Of a stretch of DNA of 7,423 bases, positions 1 through 6,061 are shown piece by piece (position 1 is the stretch's first letter; the number at the start of each line of letters is the position of its first letter). The notes beneath the pieces were generated by a model. That model did no database searches and was not told where the DNA came from. It saw only the letters and a program-made list of their open reading frames with translations. A program made the translations under genes and the position numbers. Origin of the DNA: JAHBVH01 sp034437715 (lineage in GTDB: Bacteria > Chloroflexota > Anaerolineae > Caldilineales > Caldilineaceae); the NCBI GenBank assembly GCA_034437715.1, contig DAOTTR010000180.1, positions 1 to 7,423 on the forward strand, given 5' to 3'.

Positions 1-2
1 AC

Positions 3-105
3 CGAGCGATAGCGCAAGGAAGGGAATCGATCTGGCGCTATCCCGGAATGCACCTGAATTTATTTGGGGACAACTTTACTGATCAATTGACCGACGTAGG
101 GCTAT
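3..105 (+). other. possible 3' end of an upstream gene (uncertain frame)
   Basis: Two plus-strand frames are open from the window edge. One runs from base 3 to a TGA at 103-105 and contains the peptide WRYPGMHLNLFGDNFTDQL. The other runs from base 2 to a TGA at 80-82. Neither gives a recognisable domain and they cannot both be coding. The longer frame ends inside the stem-loop at 95-140. This may be the tail of a gene lying left of the window, or non-coding leader DNA for the nitrilase. Confidence 0.25.
8..42. repeat. 8-bp inverted repeat
   Basis: GATAGCGC at 8-15 is exactly complementary to GCGCTATC at 35-42, with a 19-base loop. No T-run follows, so a classical intrinsic terminator is not supported. 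It may be chance or an RNA structure within an upstream gene. Confidence 0.35.
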
Positions 106-140
106 GAAGAAAAACTTTCGTGGATCTGGGTAGCCCTACG
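95..140. repeat. 10-bp perfect inverted repeat before the nitrilase, flanked by CCGA
   Basis: CGTAGGGCTA at 95-104 pairs perfectly with TAGCCCTACG at 131-140 around a 26-base loop. The whole 46-bp unit is flanked by the direct repeats CCGA (91-94) and CCGA (141-144). It lies just upstream of the nitrilase start. It could be a terminator or leader hairpin, or a small inserted palindrome with a 4-bp target duplication. No T-tract follows the right arm. Confidence 0.5.
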
Positions 141-165
141 CCGAATGACCAAAGGACGCAATGTT

Positions 166-1095
166 ATGACGATAATCCGCGCCGCCGTGGTACAAGACGC
201 GCCGGTCGCATTTGACACCGCCCAGACCATGACCAAAGTGGCGAGCCTGGTGGCACAAGCCGCGGCCCAAGGCGCGCAATTGGTGGTCTTTCCCGAAGCC
301 TTTGTGACGGGCTACCCCAAAGGCATTGACTTTGGCGCACGCGTCGGTATGCGCTCGCCCGCGGGCCGGCAGATGTTTCAGCGCTATTGGGAAAGTGCCA
401 TTAATGTGCCCGGTCCAGAAACGCATATCTTGGGTGAGTTGGCGCGCACCCATCAGCTCCATTTGGTGATCGGCGTGATCGAACAGGCAGGGGGCACACT
501 CTATTGCACGGTGTTGTTCTTTGGCGATGATGGCCGGTTGCTGGGCAAGCATCGCAAGATCATGCCGACGGCCATGGAGCGGCTGATCTGGGGCTTTGGC
601 GATGGTTCGACGCTCACGGTGTTACCAACACCAATTGGCAAGCTCGGCGCGGTGATCTGTTGGGAGAACTATATGCCGCTGTTGCGCATGAGCATGTATG
701 CCCAGGGCGTCGAACTCTATTGCGCGCCCACCGTCGATGATCGCGAGACATGGCTGCCGACCATGCGCCACATTGCAGCAGAGGGGCGCTGTTTTGTGCT
801 CTCTAGCTGCCAATTTGCCAAGCGCGACGATTTCCCCGCCGACTACGCACCGATTCAGGGCGATGATCCTGCTACGGTGCTGATCCGCGGCGGCAGTTGT
901 ATTATCAGTCCACTGGGCCAAGTGTTGGCGGGTCCCGTCTTTGATCAATCGGCGATTCTCACGGCTGATCTGGACCTCAGCGAGATCGTGCGCGGCAAGT
1001 ATGATCTGGATGTCGTCGGCCACTATGCCCGCCCGGATCTCTTTCAATTACAGGTGAATACAGCACCGCAACAAGCAGTACGGAGCAATGGATGA
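166..1095 (+). CDS. nitrilase-superfamily C-N hydrolase
   Basis: This is a predicted cytoplasmic enzyme hydrolysing a nitrile or amide C-N bond; its substrate cannot be read from sequence. The nitrilase catalytic set is visible: Glu44 in VFPEAF, Lys131 in HRKIMPT and Cys165 in VICWENYMP. MERLIWGFGDGS (about residues 137-148) follows the lysine, as in true (branch 1) nitrilases. The 309-aa length is ordinary for the superfamily. I start at ATG 166 because AAAGGA (151-156) lies nine bases upstream and MTIIRAAVVQ begins like a nitrilase first strand; an in-frame ATG at 145 has no clear ribosome site. The stop TGA overlaps the ATG of the acetyltransferase (ATGA, 1092-1095), so the two were probably co-translated. 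Nitrilase plus GNAT recalls the published Nit1C clusters, but the radical SAM gene and other partners of those clusters are absent here. Confidence 0.93.
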   Translation: MTIIRAAVVQDAPVAFDTAQTMTKVASLVAQAAAQGAQLVVFPEAFVTGYPKGIDFGARVGMRSPAGRQMFQRYWESAINVPGPETHILGELARTHQLHLVIGVIEQAGGTLYCTVLFFGDDGRLLGKHRKIMPTAMERLIWGFGDGSTLTVLPTPIGKLGAVICWENYMPLLRMSMYAQGVELYCAPTVDDRETWLPTMRHIAAEGRCFVLSSCQFAKRDDFPADYAPIQGDDPATVLIRGGSCIISPLGQVLAGPVFDQSAILTADLDLSEIVRGKYDLDVVGHYARPDLFQLQVNTAPQQAVRSNG

Positions 1096-1948
1096 TTACA
1101 ATCGAAGCCACAACTTTTGAACAAATTCTTCACCTGCGCCAACACTATGTGGCGACATTGCATGGCGGCTTAGAGGGCTATGCCGAAGATAATGCGCGGG
1201 CGAGCACGCACTATGCCATTGCCGCCAACAACCAAGTCATTGGCTATGCCTGTATCGACCAGCATAAGCAACTGTGGCAATTTCATCTGGTGCGCCAGGC
1301 TATACCGCATGGGCCAGATATCTTTGCCCAGCTAATTCGTGACGGGTTGATGACTTCGGCGGTGATCGCGACGCGCGATCCGCTGTCGATTGCGCTGTGC
1401 AGCGAGCTTCAACAGCGCATCTGGTGTCAAGCCTATCTCTTTGAGGATGGCTGGCGCACCACTGAAATATTGTCGGACTATGCCGATGTCACCTTGCGGC
1501 TGGCGCACATCAGTGAAGTGGCACGATTGGCCGAACTGTGTGGCGATTTCTTAGAGGCCTATGAACCCTACATCGCCGCACAACATCTCTATGTGTTGGA
1601 AGCAGCCAACGAGTTCCTTGGTATTGGTCTGGCCGATCCAGTGTTGATTCACCCACCCTACAACTGTATTGGCATGTTTGTTCACCCTGATCACCGCCAA
1701 CGTGGTGTGGGCGCGTATCTGATTCAGCAGTTGAAGGAGCGTACATACGCGCTGGGCTATCTGCCCATTGCGGGCTGTGGTCACGGTAATGTATACTCGT
1801 GAAGGGCATAAATGATAACTACGACCCTAGAGAAAAATGGTAGAAATCGTTATCATCTATGGCCTTGCTCAGTATAGCTTCGCGTAAGACGCTGGAACGC
1901 GGCGGCATGATCACACGCGACCGGCTGATCGGCTTTGCTTTTGGCTAA
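1092..1948 (+). pseudogene. GNAT-family N-acetyltransferase interrupted by a MITE near its 3' end
   Basis: This is an acyl-CoA-dependent N-acetyltransferase with unknown acceptor. The open frame (1092-1802) gives 236 aa. Residues 1-125 form a divergent N-terminal half, and the C-terminal half carries acetyl-CoA motif A, IGMFVHPDHRQRGVGAYL (about 193-210). The frame then reads GNVYS and stops, with YS coming from inserted DNA. The missing end lies downstream in another frame: GCT at 1877 begins ASRKTLERGGM and runs to a TAA at 1946-1948. This is the usual N-x-x-S-x-x-x-x-E-x-x-G ending of GNAT proteins. Deleting 83 bp (81-bp element plus one TA) rejoins GNVASRKTLERGGM in frame, giving 257 aa. 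The present product lacks the last strand and helix region and is probably inactive or unstable. The start overlaps the nitrilase stop (ATGA), implying an operon. Confidence 0.88.
1794..1874. mobile_element. 81-bp MITE with 26-bp imperfect terminal inverted repeats, TA target duplication
   Basis: The left end reads TACTCGTGAAGGGCATAAAT and continues GATAAC. The reverse complement of the right end reads TACTGAGCAAGGCCATAGAT and continues GATAAC. By hand, 20 of 26 positions match, around a 29-bp centre without coding capacity. TA flanks both sides (1792-1793 and 1875-1876), as expected for insertion by an IS630/Tc1-mariner type transposase. The boundaries are supported independently because removing the element plus one TA restores the GNAT reading frame. 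A GTATA direct repeat is also present at both junctions, but excision on that basis leaves a stop codon, so TA is preferred. Its ends differ from those of the 95-bp element at 6159-6253, so a different transposase is implied. Confidence 0.85.
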
Positions 1949-1960
1949 AACATACCTAAC

Positions 1961-1989
1961 TTGACAGGTAGGCAGTTACAATTGATACT
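1961..1989 (+). promoter_or_regulatory. sigma70-type promoter for the transglycosylase gene
   Basis: TTGACA (1961-1966) is a perfect -35 hexamer. A 17-base spacer separates it from GATACT (1984-1989), a 4/6 match to TATAAT. Transcription would begin near 1996, about 48 bases before the start codon at 2044. The site lies just after the original end of the GNAT gene, which suggests that the transglycosylase and GyrA-like genes form their own transcription unit. Confidence 0.65.
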
Positions 1990-2043
1990 TATAGACCATG
2001 CGAATCCGCACAAATCCAGCAACAAGGAAATCGACCGCAACAA

Positions 2044-3891
2044 ATGGCTGAGGAATCCATGGGCGACGCTGAAAAACAGGAACTGCCAAGTGAAGCGGTT
2101 GTACCGTTGCCGCTGCGCAATTGGCAGGTGCTCGATCCGCAGGGCAGGCAGCTAACAACTGATCTGGACGGCGAAGCCACTGTCATTGAAATTGATGGCG
2201 AAGCAACGTTCGTTGAGCCTATCACGCCAACCACACCTGATGACGCGCCCAATGACTTCCTGGTAGATCAGATCGATGAGCGCATCATCGTTAGCCTGGA
2301 TACGCGCCAACAGATGATTGAAGCAGGGGCGAGCGCGATCTATCAGTTGACCTTGCTCAACAATGGCCCACAGCGCGCCCAATTTAGCATGAAGATTGCG
2401 CAAAGTCGTCCGGCGTTATGGCTGGCCGCACCGCTGCCCGGTGTCGTCTTACGTCCCGGTGAGCGCGCTACCGTTGCCATTGTGTTGAAGCCGCCCAAAG
2501 CTGCCATCAGTCGCGCCGGGGAATATACCCTGACTTTTGTGATCGAAGCCGACGAATATCCCGCGCGCCAGAGCCAACTGGTGGCAACCTTGGCCATCGC
2601 GCCCTTTTGGGAGTTGAAGCTGGGTAAACCGGTTGTGCCCTACCGCACGTTGACTTGGTGGCGGCGCTCGGTTAGCGTAACGGCCCCTATCATCAACAGT
2701 GGGAATCATCCGGCGACAGTGATCTTGCGTGCGCAAGATGGGGCCAATGCCTGCCAGATCACCTTTCAAGCGCCTGGGATCCGGCAGGCGCGCCCCCAAC
2801 AGGCCATGGTGACGATTCCGCCAGGGCGCATGTCGCCGGTGACGCTGCAAATTTATGCCCAGTCTCAGCCGTGGTTTGGTCGCGCCAAACGCATCTGCCC
2901 GATTCAGTTGACCGCCACCGTTAAGGCTGATCGCACAGCAGAGCAGAGTGTGCTAACGCGCATAGCGCTGGCCCCAGTGATTGGCCCTTGGCAGGTGGCG
3001 ACACTATTGGGGTTGCTCTCTTTTGTCGTGATTGGGGTGGGCTTGGGTGGATTGGCCGTTTTGATCGCCTTGATTGTCAACATGGCGCAACCAGCAGCCC
3101 CCCTACCGTCGGTCAATATGGCTCCACCGCCTGCGATTGTGACCATCCTGTTGCAACCGGCGGGGGCGAATCCTGCCGTGGGTGCAAGTGCCAGCCACAG
3201 TGTGCCGAGCGCCAATCCCGGCCAAATATCGCTGATGGCACCCGATCGTACGCAGTCAGAAGCGCGCAATCCGGCCGTGCCACTCGTCGGGTTGGATCAG
3301 ATCTCCGCCCCCAATGATGCACCGCGGCTGACGTTGATCGCGACTGCCGTACCATCAGCGAACATCACAGAGGCGCCAGCGCTTTCCACAACACAAGCGG
3401 TTGCCGCGTCCGCTGTTTCGTCACCACAAACTGTGGCGCCTGCACCGGCGCGCGCCATGACTTATGCCCAGATGTTTCAGGAAATTGCCATGCGCTATGA
3501 TCTCAACTGGCGCATGTTGGCGGCGCAGGCCTATGTGGAAAGCAGCTTTGATTCGCTGGCGCTGGGCAATCAGGGGGCGTTGGGCTTGATGCAGATCATG
3601 CCCGCTACCTGGCGCGAGTGGGCACCGGCTGTCGAGGCTTCCGATCCGTTTGATAGTTACAGCAATGTCTTAGTATCGGCAATTTATCTTGATTATCTGC
3701 GCACGATCTTGAGCAAACAGGGCCACCCCGAGCGCGAGTGGATGTTGGTGGCCTATAACTGGGGACCAGACAAAGTGTTGCAGCATATTGAAGGTGGCGG
3801 CACGTGGGATGAGCTCGCCCCGGAAGTGCAAAAATATGCCGAGGAAGTGCTGCGGTTGGCCGAAACGATCCCACCCGACGCGGCGTTCTGA
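2044..3891 (+). CDS. membrane-anchored lytic transglycosylase (SLT domain) with N-terminal beta-sandwich-like region
   Basis: This 615-aa protein probably cleaves peptidoglycan glycan strands. Residues 470-585 form a soluble-lytic-transglycosylase (goose-lysozyme-like) domain: catalytic Glu499 in AYVESSF, then GALGLMQIMPATW (511-523) and AYNWG (570-574). About residues 75-310 look like two beta-sandwich domains of the Ig-like/MSP type, with phrases such as YQLTLLNNG and PPGRMSPVTLQIYAQ; this fold is inferred from pattern only. One hydrophobic span lies at about 318-346, followed by a Pro/Ala/Ser-rich linker to 469. There is no N-terminal signal peptide, so the likely topology is cytoplasmic Ig-like domains, one span and an extracellular SLT domain. 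The start at ATG 2044 has AAGGAA (2024-2029) at a long 14-base spacing; ATG 2059 is an alternative. The upstream promoter and the following GyrA-like gene 49 bases on suggest a two-gene unit. Confidence 0.87.
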   Translation: MAEESMGDAEKQELPSEAVVPLPLRNWQVLDPQGRQLTTDLDGEATVIEIDGEATFVEPITPTTPDDAPNDFLVDQIDERIIVSLDTRQQMIEAGASAIYQLTLLNNGPQRAQFSMKIAQSRPALWLAAPLPGVVLRPGERATVAIVLKPPKAAISRAGEYTLTFVIEADEYPARQSQLVATLAIAPFWELKLGKPVVPYRTLTWWRRSVSVTAPIINSGNHPATVILRAQDGANACQITFQAPGIRQARPQQAMVTIPPGRMSPVTLQIYAQSQPWFGRAKRICPIQLTATVKADRTAEQSVLTRIALAPVIGPWQVATLLGLLSFVVIGVGLGGLAVLIALIVNMAQPAAPLPSVNMAPPPAIVTILLQPAGANPAVGASASHSVPSANPGQISLMAPDRTQSEARNPAVPLVGLDQISAPNDAPRLTLIATAVPSANITEAPALSTTQAVAASAVSSPQTVAPAPARAMTYAQMFQEIAMRYDLNWRMLAAQAYVESSFDSLALGNQGALGLMQIMPATWREWAPAVEASDPFDSYSNVLVSAIYLDYLRTILSKQGHPEREWMLVAYNWGPDKVLQHIEGGGTWDELAPEVQKYAEEVLRLAETIPPDAAF

Positions 3892-3900
3892 GCGCACAAG

Positions 3901-3924
3901 GTTAGCAAGAAAAGTTAGCAAGAA
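3901..3924 (+). repeat. tandem direct repeat before the GyrA-like gene
   Basis: GTTAGCAAGAA occurs at 3901-3911 and again at 3914-3924, a 13-base period. The second copy runs into AGAGGTAGGG (about 3923-3933), which is the likely ribosome binding region for ATG 3941. The duplication could be simple slippage, or it could affect initiation. Confidence 0.6.
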
Positions 3925-3940
3925 GAGGTAGGGTTGGACT

Positions 3941-4978
3941 ATGAATCTTGAACGGCCTGATTTGTCGGCGGTCTCCCCCGCCGTGCTCGCCTATATTGAA
4001 GCGTTGGAAGCGGCACTCGATGCCGCCGATGATGAGGGCGAGCGCCGCCCACGCAACGAAGCCCCGCTGGAACCGAGTGAAGGGCCGACGACCATGAATG
4101 TGGTCAGCATTAGCGCCAATGGCTTGGCCAAACGGACCCCCCGTCATCACTATTTGCGCCAGCGGCGCGGCGGCATGGGGATCTTTGATCTGGAGAGTGG
4201 CGATGACGATCCGCCGGCCTTTCTGCTTTCGGTCGATGAAAGCGCTGGCCTAATTTTGATCACCAACCAGGGTCGCGCCTTTCGGAGTGAGGTGCGCACC
4301 ATCCCCGAAACCGAGATTCGCGGGCGCGGTGAATCGCTCCTGGCTGATTTCCCCCTGCGCCCCGATGAAAAGCTGGCCGTCGTCATGCCTGATCAGGGGG
4401 GCGCGTATCTGGTTTTGGTGAGCGTGCGCGGCCAGGTACGCCGGATTGGTAATCAATATCTGGGCAAAGGGCTGCAACTGGGCACCATGCTCTACAACAT
4501 TAGCGAAGGCGGCGCGCCGGCGGCAGGCTGTTGGACAACTGGCAACGAAGAATTGTTGATTGTGACGCGCCAGGGTAAGGGCATCCGCTTTACCGAACGC
4601 CAGGTGCCGGTGCGTGGCTGTCTGGGCATGCGTGTTGATCCGGGTGATGCGGTGGTAGGCGTGGCTGGTACGGCAGAGGACGGTGGCGTCTTTCTGTTGA
4701 CTGATGATGGCAAAGGCACCATTCGTCTGCTGAGTGGCTTTGCGCCGAATAAGTCGCCGGGGGCCAGTGGCAAAGTGGCGATGAAGACAGAGACATTGGT
4801 CGGTGCCTATGCGGTGAAGGCAGGTGATGATCTCTTTGTCATTTCCGAGCTGGGCAAGTTGATTCGCTTTCAAGCAGACGAGGTACCGGCCAAGGAAGGC
4901 GTTGTACAAGGGGTGAATTGTATGAATCTGCGCAATGATCGCTGTGTTGCTTTCACGGGTTGTACGGTAGCTGCGTAG
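3941..4978 (+). CDS. stand-alone GyrA C-terminal-domain-like beta-propeller protein
   Basis: This 345-aa protein resembles only the DNA-wrapping C-terminal domain of DNA gyrase subunit A. The breakage-reunion domain and its catalytic tyrosine are absent. After a charged N-terminal 50 residues (with an alanine-rich helix-like stretch at about 12-30), it has a GyrA-box-like QRRGGMG at 74-80 (canonical QRRGGKG). Repeats then show the family pattern of hydrophobic strand, turn with Gly, then Arg or Lys: ITNQGRAFR, VSVRGQVRRIG, VTRQGKGIRF, LTDDGKGTIRL and ISELGKLIRF. With the first segment this makes about six blades, the usual number. By analogy it may bind or wrap DNA and modulate a topoisomerase, but this is inference. 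It lies 49 bases after the transglycosylase stop, probably on the same transcript. The start ATG is preceded by AGAGGTAGGG. Confidence 0.88.
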   Translation: MNLERPDLSAVSPAVLAYIEALEAALDAADDEGERRPRNEAPLEPSEGPTTMNVVSISANGLAKRTPRHHYLRQRRGGMGIFDLESGDDDPPAFLLSVDESAGLILITNQGRAFRSEVRTIPETEIRGRGESLLADFPLRPDEKLAVVMPDQGGAYLVLVSVRGQVRRIGNQYLGKGLQLGTMLYNISEGGAPAAGCWTTGNEELLIVTRQGKGIRFTERQVPVRGCLGMRVDPGDAVVGVAGTAEDGGVFLLTDDGKGTIRLLSGFAPNKSPGASGKVAMKTETLVGAYAVKAGDDLFVISELGKLIRFQADEVPAKEGVVQGVNCMNLRNDRCVAFTGCTVAA

Positions 4979-5012
4979 GCATTGTTATATTCCTAAATAA
5001 ACGCATATTTCC

Positions 5013-5051
5013 AACATGAGTCATCCCGAAAAAATTGAGATGACTCATGTT
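5013..5051. terminator. 13-bp stem-loop between convergent genes
   Basis: AACATGAGTCATC (5013-5025) pairs perfectly with GATGACTCATGTT (5039-5051) across a 13-base loop containing an A-run. It lies 35 bases after the GyrA-like stop and 37 bases before the stop of the opposing gene, where a bidirectional terminator would be expected. The right arm is followed only by TTGCGTTTG, so the U-tract is weak. It may instead be a dispersed palindromic repeat. Confidence 0.6.
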
Positions 5052-5087
5052 TGCGTTTGCCTCAAGCTTGTTGGGGGAAACGGACGG

Positions 5088-6061
5088 TTAATTGATCTCT
5101 GCAGAAATGGAGGTATAGTCACCGCCGACCAGATCCATTACGTTCCAGGGCGAATTGGCGTACCAGACAGACTTGCCTGTCAGATAGGGCGGCAACGAAA
5201 TGTCAGACCAGGGTCGAAGAATATTGCCAACGGCTGTGAAAGCCGCCTTGTGAACAAAATTCATTGGAACCTTAATATAGGTAAAGTTTGCGTCTGCGGC
5301 TCCAACCTCTTGTCCGGTCGAGATCCCTTGTGCTGCCCCACTGAGTGACGTATCATAGGTAAAGATGTGGTACCACGATCGAACCACGCTCTAGCCGTCC
5401 ATGTGCCGTTAGACTCTCTGTACATCTCCATTGTAAGGGCGGCGTTGGGAAGGACGGCTTGATAGGTCGTAAACCCGTAACAATACCCCGGCCGCGCCAC
5501 GACTGAATACAACATTGGTTGGTTTAGGTTGATCGAACTCGTTAGACGCCCTTTGCCGATCCCCATACCGGCCTGCTGATACAATTGTACACCGTTCTGA
5601 CAGGTGACGAGTGTATTGTTAAAGACGGATGTGCCATTGCCCCACCAGTAATTAGACCAGTTGCCAGCCGTTATATACGGTTCTTTGGCTGAGTGAATGG
5701 TTCTGACGAGTGCTACGCCATTGCTAGTGGTGCATGTCGTACAATTTAGATTTTGTTTTGCGTACTTGTTGGTCGTGAAAAGGTCAGCCGATTCGACCTC
5801 TGACATTGGCGCAACGCCGCGCGGTTGATCGAGCGGCGCGCCGACTACTGGTAACTGGCAGCCTGCTTTTGATTCATAATCAGGTTCAGCGTTGGTCTTG
5901 CCGTCCCAATTTCGTAAACTTTCTAGCTCCGCTTCGGTGCAGGGCTTGACTGTCACAAGTGGGAGGTAAATGTTATTATCCGCATCCTGCGCACTGGCTG
6001 CTCCTGGGATGGCAAGGAGCAAGATGAACAACATAACGATAGCATATATGCGATGGTTCAT
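5088..6061 (-). pseudogene. secreted protein of unknown family, frameshifted (downstream paralogue)
   Basis: I do not recognise the family. The first frame starts at ATG 6061 with a clear Sec signal peptide: a hydrophobic core at about 6-19 and predicted cleavage after ASA at residue 24. IYLPLV (31-36) follows, a motif common just after signal peptides in Chloroflexota secreted proteins. A CTTC cysteine pair lies at 107-110. The frame runs on to a stop at 5261-5263. The family-like sequence, however, leaves it after TARAWFDR near 5380, continues in another frame as SWYHIFTYDTSL, and ends SISAEIN with a TAA at 5088-5090. One missing base, or two extra, would account for this. The shift must lie between 5390, after an in-frame TAG, and 5263. 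Repaired length is about 323 aa. The upstream neighbour is a paralogue sharing VGAA..., VPMNF(V/A)HK, PWNVM and SISAE. No slippery heptamer is visible, so mutation or sequencing error is likelier than programmed frameshifting. Confidence 0.75.

Noticed and set aside
622..1047. Minus-strand ORF antisense to the nitrilase
   Set aside because: It is a shadow of a well-supported gene and no domain is visible in it.
1791..1876. GTATA as a 5-bp target duplication around the 81-bp element
   Set aside because: Excision leaving one GTATA gives AAT GTA TAG, a stop. Only removal with a TA duplication restores the GNAT frame.
166..1948. Nit1C-type nitrilase cluster
   Set aside because: Only nitrilase and GNAT are present. 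The radical SAM and other characteristic partners are missing, and the next genes are unrelated.
5016..5348. Plus-strand ORF of 110 codons
   Set aside because: It is antisense to the conserved C-terminal half of the secreted paralogue, and its product shows no recognisable pattern.
5370..5390. Programmed -1 frameshifting in the downstream secreted gene
   Set aside because: No X XXY YYZ slippery heptamer or adjacent strong stem-loop is visible at the junction.
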